In this document: piece by piece, positions 11,253 through 22,575 of the stretch
How positions within the stretch are numbered: position 1 is the first letter of the stretch
Layout: each line of letters opens with the position of its first letter
From: Elymus sibiricus
Taxonomy: Eukaryota > Streptophyta > Magnoliopsida > Poales > Poaceae
DNA length: 64,000 nt
Direction of reading: 5' to 3'
Assembly (NCBI GenBank): GCA_039707655.1
Contig: CM077666.1
Location: 302,152,166 to 302,216,165 of the forward strand
Notes under the pieces: generated by a model
What the model was told of the DNA's origin: nothing
The model's input: only the letters and a program-made list of their open reading frames with translations
The model's database searches: none
Position numbers and translations under genes: made by a program

Positions 11253-12489
11253 CTCCCTCATGCAGTATAGTATACTACAATGTTCTTTTGGAAACCAACG
11301 TTTCTTGTCGATGGATCGCGCCATGGAGCAAAACTAATGTTTATATACATCACGTCTATCGTGTTCGCGTCTCACCCCACACGGTTGCTCGGCAGGCCGC
11401 TCATCGCAAAGCGAGTATATGCAAACTTCCCCGCCCGCGTGTCAATGGATCACACCATGGAGTACTACTACTGGAAGAGATAGACGAGGGGGGAGAGGAC
11501 AGCTAGCTGTAGCACGGACTCCCAAGAAATTTTTTGCATGCATGTTGTGGCCGGCCTTGGTGTCGTTTGAACGCGAAGCAGTCGCGTGCACCAGGAAGTG
11601 GTGCGGGCGGCGCTCTCTCGGCCACGCCAGTGAGAGGTCACATCTGCTCTGGTCGGGCATGAATGCGGCACTGACCTTTTTGGGCCGGGAGCGCGCGCGG
11701 GTGATGGAGATGGTTTTGTTGGGCCGTGGCGGGCAGGAGCGGGCGTGGCAGCCGTCCGGATGCCTGCAAACGAGAGACGCTGGACCTACGTAAATATTGC
11801 TAGGGTTTAGAGTTATCGTTAATTATTACGTAATTAATGTAATAATGAGCCAGTTGGACAAATATGATTGGAGATGAAAGGAGGACGGGCCAACCCCCCT
11901 GAAATTCAGCGGGGGGTAGGAGATGAAAGTAGGAATTTTACGTAAACACGAATATGTATGTGTATGTGTGTGTGCGCGCACACACACATAGTCATTACTC
12001 TCGCGACTACTCGTACACACCATCTCTCTGTAGGTCGATGTCTCGTTCTCTCTAACACACACGCACACACACACATAGTTCGGCCTCATTTTGTTCCTAG
12101 GATAGGAATATCATAGGAGTGGGAAACAATAGGAAGTGAGATAAAAGGAGTAGTACTACCAGTTCAAAAAAAAAGAGTAGTACTACGTACAAGAAGAGAA
12201 GAGGTACATGCACGCACTCTGCCTCTGACACACCCGTGAGTACACGATGGAGCACATTTGTACAGGAAGAGGCAGCTTACGTGATAATTTGACCCTTTAA
12301 TTTGGTCACTTAATAATGGAGGGTCGGGGACCACACGTGAGTGATACTCCTGGAAGCGGTGGCGTGTTATTGATCGAGTTTTCTTTCCTCGTACGTTAAA
12401 AAGAGATTCCTCCACGAGTTTTCATTTTTGTTTCCGGGAACGCGCGTATTCTGTCTGAAACCATTGCTATGGAGAGATTTTTTTACTCC
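11253..12489. other. Upstream region with a perfect 28-bp palindrome
   Basis: No gene is supported. It holds alternating TG/CG/CA sequence, including a perfect 28-bp palindrome at 11,963-11,990 centred on GCGC, and further CACACA runs near 12,058-12,075. The region separates promoter module copy 3 from leader exon copy 2. Confidence 0.5.
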
Positions 12490-12812
12490 ATTGTATATGT
12501 AGGCTTGAGAGGGCTTGGTTGATAGGGTTTCTCGCGTCTCACTCTCTCACCCTCTCCAAATTGAAACAAGACGACAGTGTCCACTCTGATATCTCTCCTC
12601 ACCGGTGGTCACAGATCCGGCCGGATCCCGTGCGCTGCGGGAGGGGAGGAAGTGCAATGTTGACGTGGTCGCCGTCAGCGAGGGAGGAAGCCGACACGCA
12701 CCATCCTCTCTGAGCCGGCACCGGCGCGGACAAAGGTCCTTCGCGCCCTTGTTCGCTTCCGTCGTGTGGGCAGATCCTGCTGCCCGCCTAAGCCACATCT
12801 CGCCCATCTGAG
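12490..12812 (+). other. TATA-like box and leader exon of the duplicated locus, copy 2
   Basis: A TGTATATGTAGG box near 12,492 is followed by a CT-rich leader homologous to 2,356-2,691, with a GT donor at 12,813. The first ATG (near 12,658) opens only a frame of about 18 codons, so the exon is probably untranslated. The following intron runs to an acceptor near 13,380. Confidence 0.45.
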
Positions 12813-13381
12813 GTATAACTTCTTTTGGATTTCATGCTTCGTTCTACTGGTCCAGCTCCCCATGTCCCTGCATGCGGGTTTTGTATATACTAGTACTCCC
12901 CAGCTCGCCATGTACAGTAGCTAGGCTTCGTCTGCTGGTCCAACATCACCTAAATTTTTTGGTTACAGGAAAGGCCACTCCAAAAGTTGTCCTGGTTTTT
13001 CCGTAAAAAAAAAGTTGTCCTGGTTTATGCCTCAGTGGAGGTACATGGTGGTTGTGTGCTCACTGTCCATGTGCCCCTATTGCTGCTGCTAATCTAATAT
13101 CGCTGGTAAAATGAAGTAATGCCCATGTTAAAGTGACTTCCCTTTTAAGTAATGTTGCTGTCAATCTAGAGGCGTCAATAAATAGAAGCAATGACACCGT
13201 TTTAGGAAATGCTTCTGTCCTGCTTTAGTCCTCATGAAGATAATCATGATGCTTCTATTTGTGGGGTACATTTCATTAATTCTTATTGACAATTCAGATG
13301 CCGCTATTAATCTTGTACCACTGCCAAAACAATGTGACGACACTACTTAAATATCCCTTTTTTATATTTTTGCAAACAGGG

Positions 13382-13645
13382 ATGCATATCTCCACACCAG
13401 GGCATGTCTTCCTCAATTTTAGTGGAACTACACAAAATTGGATGGCCACTGTTGCTCCGCCTCATTGTCCTCTACCACATGGTTCTACCTTTCTCGAGCT
13501 TGATTACCGAGAAGAAACAGACCACTTCGAGGATTTATCAAACCTCAGTGGTGCCGCACCCAAACTTCATACCAAATGGATGATGCATCACCACGGCGAC
13601 CTATCGATGCTCATGGTTGAGTATCATGGTTGCATCGGCTGGTGA
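13382..13645 (+). CDS. Hypothetical short protein, last open copy of the duplicated locus
   Basis: I do not recognise this protein. After a good acceptor (TTTTTGCAAACAG) the first ATG opens 87 codons ending in TGA. The product is rich in His, Met and Pro, with a central Leu-Asp-Tyr-Arg-Glu-Glu acidic stretch and no signal peptide or membrane segment. The exon start is homologous to decayed exons near 186 and 10,466, so it belongs to the tandem array whose leader exon is at 12,490-12,812. It may be the start of a longer gene cut short by the CACTA element that begins 118 bp after the stop. A non-coding locus is an alternative. Confidence 0.35.
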   Translation: MHISTPGHVFLNFSGTTQNWMATVAPPHCPLPHGSTFLELDYREETDHFEDLSNLSGAAPKLHTKWMMHHHGDLSMLMVEYHGCIGW

Positions 13646-13740
13646 AGCTGATCAATGTTCGATGAAATACGAGCTGTCTTCCATCAGTGCTCTTTGCTGG
13701 GTAGCCACGAAGACAAAGATATCATTCATCAGTGCACCTT

Positions 13741-13761
13741 GGTTGCGTTGGAGACGCAACC
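13741..13761. other. Perfect 8-bp-stem hairpin
   Basis: GGTTGCGT and ACGCAACC form a perfect stem with a five-base loop (TGGAG). It ends three bases before the CACTA terminus, in the 3' flank of the hypothetical gene. It could be a terminator-like fold or chance. Confidence 0.6.
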
Positions 13762-14759
13762 GTCACTACAAAAAAAAGAGACATCCGTGACATTATGGCC
13801 CGAAAGAAAACTTTTTCTGTCATGGTTGTGACACTTCTATGACAATAATTGTGACAAAAACACGTATCATCATAGATGTGGTGGGCTCCTACTTCTATGA
13901 CAAAAAATTATGACAGAAAATGGGCTTTTCTTCCTGGGCGGGCCGGAGACACACCCTCATGACATTCTTTGGGCCGTCCATGACGTAAAAAATCATGGTA
14001 GAAGTGAGGGCGAGGAAATTTTCGGGGAGTTCCCGGTTACGGTGGGTGGTCGGGGCCGAGCGATGTAGTGCGGTTTGCGCATTTCTCTCGTACGCGTGCA
14101 CGTGTGCGAGGCGTTCGCTAACTGAACCCGAGCGAGGCGTTCGCTTACTGAACCCGAGTGATCGATCAATCCCTCGCACTACTACACGTACTGAACCCGA
14201 GCGATCGATCCCACTGCGTACTGAAGCCGAGTGATCCCTTCGCTGCTAACTGAACCCGAGCGATCCCTTCACTGCTAACTGAACCCGAGCAATCCCTTCG
14301 CTACTAACTGAACCCGATCGATCCTTCTCGCTGCTTACTGAAGCCGATCGAGCCCCCGTGCGAGACGTAGCCAGCTGGTGTTGGGTTGCCTCTCGATGAA
14401 CAGTGCCCGTTGCTGCCGCACGCGTGATACACGCAGACACGAGTCGAGATGCATCGATCGAGCCGGCTGGTTGGCTGTGGATGAACAGTTCCCATTGCTA
14501 CCGCCCGCTCGTACGCCCACACCCCAGCCGGTGGGTTGACTGTGGATGAACAGTACCTTGGCCGTGTGAAGGTGGTTGGCGCTGGATGAACAGGACCCCG
14601 AGGAGGCCAGCCGGTTGGGGGTGGATGAACAGGACCCGGTGGAGGCTGGATGAACAGTAGCCGGTGGAGGCTGGAGGAAGTCGACGTTGGATGAACAGTA
14701 CCTGGTGGAGGCTGTGGAGGGAGGTCGACCATGGATGAACAGTAGCCCGTGGAGTCCCG

Positions 14760-15075
14760 TTTTGTGGTACGCCACACCCCTCCCGATGAACAAGACCCCC
14801 GTTTCGACCATAGGCAGTTGGGGAGAAGTCTGTTTCCTCCGTTTTGCGGTACGCTAGAGCCCTACCGATCAACAGGACCCCGTTTCGACCGTAGGCTCTC
14901 GAACAGAAGTCTGTTTCCTCCATTTTGCTGTACGCCAGACCCCCAGCCGATGAACATGACCCTGTTTCGACCGTAGGCGCTCGAACAGAAGGCCGCTTCC
15001 TCCGTTTTGCAGTATGCCAGACCTCGAGTCGATGAATAGGACCCCGTTTCGGATGTTCCGTCCAAGCTGGTTGGC
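14760..15075. repeat. Subterminal tandem repeat of about 83 bp in the CACTA element
   Basis: Three to four diverged units share CCGTTTTGCGGTACGCCAGA-like, CGATGAACAGGACCCCGTTT and CGACCGTAGGC words. In CACTA elements such arrays bind the TnpA-type protein; the role here is inferred from the family. Confidence 0.75.
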
Positions 15076-15484
15076 TCCCGATGAACAGGATGCGTTCCGA
15101 CCCAGTCGCTTGGCTCCCAATGAACACGACGCTATTTTCTCCGTTCTGACCCAGCCGGTTGGCTGCCGATGAACTGGAGGCAGTTGCTTCCATCCGTTGC
15201 CTCTCTCCATGTACACGAGCCCTGGACGTACGTATGCGCGAGTACGCGTTCGAGACCCCGCCCGTATATGTACGTACGTGGCCGTATTTTTTGTTGTGTG
15301 GTTGTACGTACGTGTACACGATTTAGACGTGGCTGCCTAAAGTGCTACGTCGGGGGCTCTACTACGACACGTGCCGCTCCTTACACGCCCATGGTTCATC
15401 GTTGCAGAAAGACTGATCGACCAGTATGTACGTACATGTTCGTGACCAAATAGACAATGCTACGTACGCTTCGACCGTGTGGGT

Positions 15485-17810
15485 CCCTTCTGTCAGGTAG
15501 GATATGGAGGCACTTCCTTTCTTGCGAAGATATAGCAGGTGGGTCCCAGCTGTCAGGGGGAGGAATCATTTTTTTGTGCGTAATAAGGAGGCTCTTCCTT
15601 GCGTGCGAAGATGTAGCTGGTGGGTCCAGCTGTTAGCCTCACCGCGTACAGTCCTCTTCCGATGGCTGTCGCTCATTGACCACATTGACTACGCCGCGCT
15701 GAGAGCACCAAGGCGGTGGACGGCGGCGAGGCCTAGGAAGGGAACGACGCGGAGCCGGGGAAGACGCGGCAGTGGATGCCCACGTGGATGGGAGTACGAG
15801 GGTTGACTGGTTCGGCTGCGGTGTGAGGTTGCCATGGACGGAGAATAACAGGGGATGTGAGTGAGTAGAGGGAAGGCCTGGTCAGCGGTGGGAGTAGGGT
15901 GGGGCGGTGAGGCCTGTGCGGCAACACAGCCGGCCACGGGAGGCAGGAGCAGGCGGTCCCGTCAGCACTGGTTTGGGCGGCTGGAACAAGAAGATCAGAG
16001 ATTGAAGAAGTAGCACGACCGTTGGATGTCCAACGGCCACTGCTGCTAGAATTGTTTGTTGACTAAGTTGACGAAGCCCTGCGTACGCGTCAACCTAGTA
16101 GGCCCACAAGTCAGCTTCCCAATATGATGGGTCCCACTTGTCATTGGTAGGAATCATTTTTTCGCGTAATAAGGAGGCACTTCCTTCCGTGCGAAGATAT
16201 AGCTGGTGGGTCCCAGCTGTCAGGGGGAGGAATCATTTTTTTCTCATAATAAGGAGAAACTTGCTTGTGTGCGGCCATGGACCATGTGAGTCCCTACTGT
16301 CAGCCTCTCCATGTACATCCCTCTTCCGGTGGCTGTCGTTTGTTGACCACGTTGACCACGCCGCGCCGAGAGCACCAACGCGGTGGACAATGGCGAGGCC
16401 CAGGAAGGGAATGACCCGGAGCCGGCGAAGCCACAGAAGTGGATGCCCACTGAGGGGAGTACGAGGGTTGACTGGTTCGGCTGCGGTGTGAGGCCTGTGT
16501 CGCCGGAGAATAACAGGAGGTGTGGGTGAGTAGAGGGATGGCCTGGCCAGCGGTGCGAGTAGGAGGGGGCGGTGAGGCCTGTGCGGCAGCACAGCCGGTC
16601 ACGGGAGGCGGGAGCAGGCGGTCCTGCCGGCGCTGGATGGGCGGCTGGAGCTAGAATCGTTTGTTGACTAATATATAATAAGTAAAGAATTCTTGCATAC
16701 GCGTCAACTTAATAGGCCCACAAGTGAGCCTCCCAATCTGTGGCGGAGACCATACAGCCCATTTGCTATTTTTTTTAAATAATTTACAGCTCATTTGCAA
16801 ATTCTTATGCAATTTATTGCAGTCCATTTTCTTTTTGTTGGCCAGGACCAGGGCTAAAAATTTAAACAAAATTTTGCATATTTCGGTGGGGTACAAACTA
16901 TTTTTAATCCCGAAATGTCGAGCCATATTTAAAGTAATTTCAAAATATATTTAAATTAGGTTAAAAACCAATGAAATCTGAAATCTGAAAATGTGAAAAA
17001 ATAGAAATTTGAAAGTAATTGCCAATTTGTTGTGTGTTTTTTATATTTACAGCCCATTTCATATTACTTTTAAGATTTGCAGCCGTCTTGAAAGATTTGC
17101 AGCCCAGCAGGGCGGAGAAAAACAAGTTGGCCTAGGTTGGGTTGGCCTCGATTGGGTATTCATCAGAAAAAAAACAACTGGGCTAGCCATTTTCACAAAG
17201 AAAAAAATAGCAGGGCTGGTCATGTGGTAAACGTAAAATAGAAGCCTGGGCTAGACGGGCCACAGCCCAGTTGATACCTTGCTCCGTCTCAACTATAACA
17301 ACAAAAAGATATAGCTGCTAGGTCCCAGGTGTCAGCCGCTCTTGTGTAGTTCTCTTGTCTATTGACTATACGCTGACAATGTCGTGGGTCCCAGATGTCA
17401 GCAGACCACTACGAGGAAGCATTTTCTTTTTTGCTTGTAACAATGAGGCACTTGCTTGCGTACGGCCATGGACATGGTGGGTCCCTACTGTCATCCTCTC
17501 CACGTACAGTCCTCTCCCGATTCCTCTCGTTTGTTGACCATCTTGACAACGGCAGACGGTGGCGACGCGACGACTGCACCAAGGCGCACGGTGGACGACG
17601 GCGAGGCCTCGGACGGGAACGAACAGGAGCCGGGGAAGATGCGGCAGTGAAGTCGCGGGCAAAGGGGAGTACAAGGGTTGACTGGTTCGGGTGCTGGGTG
17701 GGGCTGACGTCGCCGTTAACGATTTAGGAGACGGTAGGGCGGCGATGCGTGCACGGAGGCGCAACCAGCCGTGGGAGGCGGGAGCAGGCGGCCCCGCCGG
17801 CGCTGGTTTG
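15485..17810. repeat. Three diverged copies of a ~500-bp unit inside the CACTA element
   Basis: Copies lie at about 15,485-15,960, 16,130-16,640 and 17,395-17,810. Each contains a GGTGGGTCCCAGCTGTCAG-type phrase, a GTTGACCACRTTGAC phrase, a GGAGCCGG phrase and GGGTTGACTGGTTCGG. An AT-rich section with TTTGCAGCCCATTT words separates copies 2 and 3. There is no coding potential. Confidence 0.7.
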
Positions 17811-17849
17811 ATTTTGGCGGCTGTAGGAAGAAGAGACTGAAGAAACATG

Positions 17850-17945
17850 ATAGAGTGTACAAGCAGCAGGAGTACTTAACAACGTTAACTGAAAGCAGCA
17901 GGAGCACTTAACAACCAGAGCTAAAAGCAGTATGAGTACTTATAC
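17850..17945. repeat. Three short direct repeats (~35 bp)
   Basis: AAGCAGCAGGAGTACTTAAC occurs here and then twice more with changes. It marks the junction between the CACTA block and the 3' flank of the B3 gene. Confidence 0.6.
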
Positions 17946-18074
17946 AGGTTCAACCGTACAAGGCACGCCTTGAACAGTGCTACTTTGCCTACTGTTAACG
18001 AAGGGTGAGGCCACCAAGCCCCAGGACAAGGCCCAGGCGCCACCCCGCGCATCCACAACTTTTTGAAAGCGGCT

Positions 18075-19497
18075 TCATCTCGCAATGTGGTCAATAAATA
18101 GGATATTTGTTTCAGAGCCATGGAAAAGCATGAACATAACCTTCTGTCCTATTCTCCAAGATCGTCGGGCCTTCATGATTTGAGACCACCCATGAATAAT
18201 TATCTTTTCACCTCTAAGGGAAATGGAGTAGGTCGACATAAACATCATGTTGTGACCAAGCGCAAGTCTTAGTCGACCATGGCCAGGTATCTATATAGGA
18301 ACAATAAAACTGGGCAATTTCTGTTTCAAGAAGAAGAACACAGCTGTAAAACTGTGTATAAGCAAGAGTTTATGAACAACATATATAACAGAAAACAACT
18401 CGTACCATCAGTTTCTTGACACAGTTGGACCTATTCAATGTGTGCACCAGTGGCACACATATCCCACGTGGCCTTCCACCATTGAAATGCCCCACAAGGT
18501 CCTCAAGACGATCAATAAACTGTAGGAATTGGTGGATGTCGTCCCAGTCGACTTCGGTGCCATCAGTAACCATCGAGTTCTTATCAAATAACAGACGAGT
18601 AGTGTCCTGCACTTTGTAATAACCTACACGTGTCACCAATTATAAGAAATATTAGTTAGAAGTAGCATCATTGTGAGAGAAGGGAATCACAAATTGTTGC
18701 TACTTCTAAAGTCAAATTGTGATCAGTTAGACAGAATAGGTGGATTACAAAGTAAAAGAGGCCACATGCAAGAACCAGATACAAAACTAACATGGATGAA
18801 CCACTGGAACGACATCGGGGTGGAAGGTCACAGGGAAGATAAGACCAGGTTCTGCTATTTCCATGAACATCGGTGTACCAACTTTCAGTCTGTAACACTT
18901 GACAAAGTTTATCCAAGTTTGGCATAAAAAAAGGAGCGATCTTCTTGGTTAATGAACCCAACTGTGAACTTATATCCATGGCATGTCTCCAATGTGACCA
19001 TTATACTGGTGTATTCAGTTATGGCAAGGCCGACCTTCTTGAGTACATGTGTTCTGGCAGACCAAGGGATGCACTGCAGGAAAAATAATATGAGAACACA
19101 ATTTATTCGTTATCCAAATCTAGAAATAATTTCCTCTTTCACGTCAGTGTTCGGCATGGTACTAGTACCTTTTATCCAAATATAGCAATCCAAATTTCCA
19201 AATTAGTCGGCAGCATGTTTAAAAACCCCAACCCTACCGGATAGAAAAGAGGATTCTAGGAACATACTATGCGCTTTTTGAAATCCTGTGTTAGGATGAG
19301 AAGGAACAAGTCTGACGTCTCACCATGGGTGCAGAAACCTGTAGGGTCCTCGCACTTTGGGCACTGCAAATGAAACACACTAGATTCAGTACAAAGAAAA
19401 ATGCATCAATGGCGGCGGTTGCCATCCTAGGATTACCGGCGACAAAGGGACAAGGATTTATCAGGGATGGATGAAGATTTCGTACCTGGTTCTCCAT
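18075..19497 (-). pseudogene. B3-domain transcription factor gene (two B3 domains), one frameshift
   Basis: Five coding exons join in frame on the minus strand: 19,486-19,497, 19,268-19,363, 18,792-19,073, 18,406-18,623 and 18,075-18,290, all with GT/AG borders. The protein (about 274 residues) starts MENQCPKC. It has a first B3 domain (about residues 20-130, with the FVKCYRLKVGTPMFME strand) and a second at the C terminus (HGWSQIMKARRSWRIG). REM-type B3 proteins are nuclear DNA-binding regulators. Exon 3 is one base short for its frame, and the frame switch falls in a seven-base T run (18,926-18,932, A on plus), so the product is broken unless this is a base-calling error. The start follows a TTCTC-rich leader. 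The exact target and subfamily are unknown. Confidence 0.75.
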
Positions 19498-19585
19498 GAG
19501 AAAACCCTAAGAAATCGCCGAGAGGTGGTTTTCTCTGAACAAGCAGACAAGGGAGAAGGGGATTTAGGTCGAGTGAAATAATGCT

Positions 19586-19765
19586 GCTTCGTCCGTCGAC
19601 CTTACTGCTAATGCTGGAAAGGTGGGGTTTTGTGATTTGACGCCTTATTGAGCATTACTGCGGCGCTACGACTGGGGTGAGTCTAACGTGCAGTTGTGCA
19701 CTCTAATTTGTCGCATGGCACGTGGACCTGGTTGCTGGATGTCCCGCATATCAGCGAAATGAAGT
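19586..19765 (-). promoter_or_regulatory. Shared upstream module, copy 4 (inverted), B3 gene promoter
   Basis: On the minus strand the module order is GGGACATCCAGCA, CCACGTGCCATGC, AAATTAGAGTGCACAAC, then GGCGTCAAATCACA and GGACGAAGCAGCAT. It lies directly upstream of the B3 start codon. The G-box-like CCACGTG core is kept. It links this gene to the duplicated locus at 0.1-13.6 kb. Confidence 0.55.
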
Positions 19766-19820
19766 AGAAAGGGGACAGGAGTAACTAGTTACACATAAAT
19801 ATTTTTTGATAAGAGAGATA

Positions 19821-19890
19821 CTCCCTCTGTAAAGAAATATAAAAATCTTTTATATCACCACTTTATAAATAAGAAAAATGAAGGGGAATA
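19821..19890. mobile_element. Stowaway MITE fragment
   Basis: CTCCCTCTGTAAAGAAATAT follows a TA dinucleotide, matching the terminal sequence of Triticeae Stowaway (Tc1/mariner) elements. The opposite end is missing, probably lost in the AT-rich tract next to it. Confidence 0.6.
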
Positions 19891-19911
19891 TATATACATA
19901 AATATGGGGTT

Positions 19912-19914
<3 letters not shown>

Positions 19915-19973
<59 letters not shown>
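19915..19973. repeat. (TA)n microsatellite at the left flank of the giant element
   Basis: Uninterrupted TA repeats of about 58 bp lie six bases before the terminal repeat. A (TC)n(TA)n tract flanks the other end, so the target duplication cannot be read. Confidence 0.9.
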
Positions 19974-19976
<3 letters not shown>

Positions 19977-19979
19977 AAA

Positions 19980-20024
19980 CACTATTCTGATCATGGGATC
20001 AGAATAATATTTTGATCCTTGGTT
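19980..20024 (+). repeat. Left terminal inverted repeat with hairpin
   Basis: A perfect 10-bp stem (19,983-19,992 with 19,997-20,006) around an ATGG loop. The stem core ATTCTGATC/GATCAGAAT matches the right-end hairpin except for a paired change. A first GAACTTC motif follows directly at about 20,024. Confidence 0.8.
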
Positions 20025-21117
20025 GAACTTCCTGAGTTGTTCGACCTGAACTGCCCTCTGTAAGAACCCGACCTTCGTGCTATCTTCGCAACCGTGGCTT
20101 CCCGCGCGAATTTTTCTGGTGCGTCGTGTTCTTTGTGATGTAAGTGTAATCCGGATATGCTTTGTAGCATCTAAATGGTCGTTTTATTTCGGAATATGGC
20201 TCGTTGGCGGATGTGCTCTCGGGACGTGATGAACTTGTGTCTATTACAAGTTTAATGCATGCACTGGATGTTCTCGAACCTCTAACACGATGTGAATTAG
20301 GTTTAGGTATGAGTTTCATGGACAATTTGTTATTATTTCTAACGGATTTGATTTCCGGTTGTGTTCTTCGCCCGCGGGAGTGGTTTCCTCTGATTCCGTC
20401 GATTTGTCGTTTTCCTGTGAAGATTGCCGGCGGATTTGCGTATTTTTGTGAAATTGAAGCATTCCTGCGTCGTCAATTTCAGTCGGGAGGGTCCATACAC
20501 TTTGAATTCGGGCGATTGGATCTTACTCTGCCCGCGGCGGTTGCACGGGTGGTTTTTCGTTTGCACATATTGGTGGCGCGTCGTTGTTATTGTAGGAAGG
20601 GATTTGGCAAAGCATTTCGAAATACTGGCGGGCGTGTTTTAGGAAGACGTAGAGGATTTTATGCTTCGAACGAATTCGTTCAGGGATAGTTTTTGGACCA
20701 TCCACGGTTTGTAGTAGAAGCTGGACTTCTTTGTTATTCATGGTTGAACTTCTGGTTTTCCACATTGCAAGGTAATGCAACATTGTGCTCTATATTTCTT
20801 TGTTTGATTTTTTTGTAATTTTCATTCTTGGATTGGTTTTGATTTTTTGACATTGTCCCGTGAGCAACCATGGGATTGGCCCACGTATGCACGCATACTT
20901 TTTATTTTTTCTAACATGTTTTCATACTTCGAACAGTAGTAGAACTTCAGTATGTATGTAACCTGAACTTACTAGATTTTGCTCCAGAATAAATTGCTTT
21001 TTTTTGACATGTTCATCTGAGGTTTTTTCAAAACCCCGAACTTCTGTGTCTTTACAATTTGAACTTCTTATTTAAATATTGATTAATTTTTTTTGGATTT
21101 AAATATTTTAATCATTG

Positions 21118-21800
21118 AAAACCGCTTTGCGCCTGTCAACCAAGCGCGCACTGCCGCGTTAGCGCGAGGCCGAGCGCAGGGGGGGGGGTGAGGAGGGGTC
21201 GGGACCCCCCTCCCCCGGCGAGGCCAAGACAGGAACGAGCCGGAGCAGGCGACGACGCGGCGTGCCACGTCGTCGCATGCGGAGGCGAGTCCGTCACATC
21301 AGTGACCCCACTATCTATCTTAGGGGTGTGGCTCTGGGGTGCGTGTGTGGGGGGGTGGAAACAGAATAACCGCATTGCGCCTGTCAACCGAGCGTGCACT
21401 GCCGTGTTAGCGCGAGGCCGAACCGGGGGGGGGGGGGGGTCGGGTCCCCCCCTCCCCTCCCCCCCCGGCGAGGCCGAGACAGGAACGAGCCGGAGCAGGC
21501 GACGACGGGGCGTGCCGCGTCATCGCTTGCGGAGGCGAGTTCGTCACATCAGTGACCACATATCTATCTTAGGGGTTTGGTTCTGGGGTGCGTGCGTGGG
21601 GGGTGGAAACAGAATAACCGCATTGTGCCTGTCAACCAAGCGCGCACTGCCGTGTTAGCGCGAGGCCAAGCCGGGGGGCCCCGCAGCGAGCGGATGCGAG
21701 TCCGCGGGGACCCCCCGGTGAGGCCGAGGCAGGAACGAGCCGGAGCAGGGGACGACGCGGCGTGCCGCGTCGTCGCATGCGGAGGCGAGTCCGTTATATA
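21118..21800. repeat. GC-rich tandem repeat of about 245 bp near the left end
   Basis: Nearly three units start with GCCTGTCAACCRAGCGYGCA at about 21,130, 21,380 and 21,630. They include G runs (up to 14), GAACGAGCCGGAGCAGG and a TATCTATCTTAGGGGT phrase. The last unit is shortened. Open frames through it are only repeat composition. Confidence 0.85.
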
Positions 21801-22259
21801 ATTTGCTTTCTATTGAAAATTGGACTTAGCGTGTCGGTGAATTCGAACTTCTCCTTTGTTTCTAATTCGTGTATTTAGTTATAGATGGACTTCCTTTGTT
21901 TGTGTATTTGAACTTCTGCTTTGTTAAACTGAGGTTGTATTAATTTATATATGGACTTCCTTTGTTAGTGTATTTGAACTTCTGTTTTTCTTCTGTTTTT
22001 GGTTTCTAAGGGTTGCCAACATTTTTTTTTGTGTTTTTGTGTTTTTACTTGTACTGATTGTTATTTAATATTTTCTTATTACATGGATGCATCATCTATA
22101 TTCTGTTTTTATTTTTATTTATTGAGTGTTGAAATTCTGCATTTTTATTGTAGTGGTGTTGAAATGGTGCATTTATATTTGAATAGATGCATTTATTTTG
22201 TAGTGGATGTGTTAATGTGTAATTATCCCCTTCCTCTACACCATCTGTCAGAAAGCTGC

Positions 22260-22575
22260 CATTAACTCCCCCGCCGCTCGCCCACCTTGTCAGAAAACCC
22301 CCCCTCTCGCTCGCTCTCTTCTCCCTCTCTGTCGCTCGCTCTCTTCCTCCAACTTCCCCCGAAATCGTCGCCCCATTCTCCTGCGCTCGTGGGTGGAGTA
22401 ACCGGCACGCACGCCCCGCTCCTATTTCTGCCCCCACGCCCTGCTCTCCCTCCCTCGGGCCACTCTCTTCTGGTTTGAAGCGAAGCCGGCAACCATCTCT
22501 GCGGTTTGAAGTTGCGCGTGGCGTCCTGGGGAGGAAGAACTGCCGCGGATTCGTGCATCAGCGTCGTCCGGAGAG
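22260..22575 (+). other. 5' leader exon of the protease gene (untranslated)
   Basis: CT-rich sequence (CTCTCTTCTCCCTCTC-type) ends at a GT donor (22,576). The next exon starts after TTTTTGTAG at 23,105 and carries the first ATG at 23,151. The transcription start is not defined and no clear TATA box is seen. Confidence 0.5.

Larger units (their letters stand above)
13764..17900 (+). mobile_element. CACTA (En/Spm) transposon, one end only, non-autonomous
   Basis: The left terminus begins CACTACAAAAAAAAGAGACA and continues with repeated CTATGACAAAAA-type words, as in wheat CACTA families. Subterminal arrays follow: CTGAACCCGAGCGAT units at about 14,115-14,345, GATGAACAG-based units at 14,395-14,760, and about 83-bp units at 14,760-15,075. 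No transposase is present, and no matching TTGTAGTG end is found before the B3 gene, so the right end was lost. The right boundary is estimated from where the B3 3' flank begins. Confidence 0.75.

Noticed and set aside
12605..12811. 68-codon coding frame in leader exon copy 2
   Set aside because: It lacks an ATG start, and the homologous leader at 2,356-2,691 does not keep the frame.
14498..15319. 273-codon open frame on the minus strand
   Set aside because: It runs through CACTA subterminal repeats, starts and stops follow the repeat period, and no protein family features are visible.
19980..20000. CACTA superfamily for the giant element
   Set aside because: The CACTATTCT end letters alone are weak; no CACTA transposase or TnpA-type gene is found, and the DDE protein is FAR1/MuDR-type.
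21188..21658. 156-codon open frame near the left end of the giant element
   Set aside because: It reads through the 245-bp GC-rich tandem repeat with G runs; the amino-acid sequence is repeat composition.
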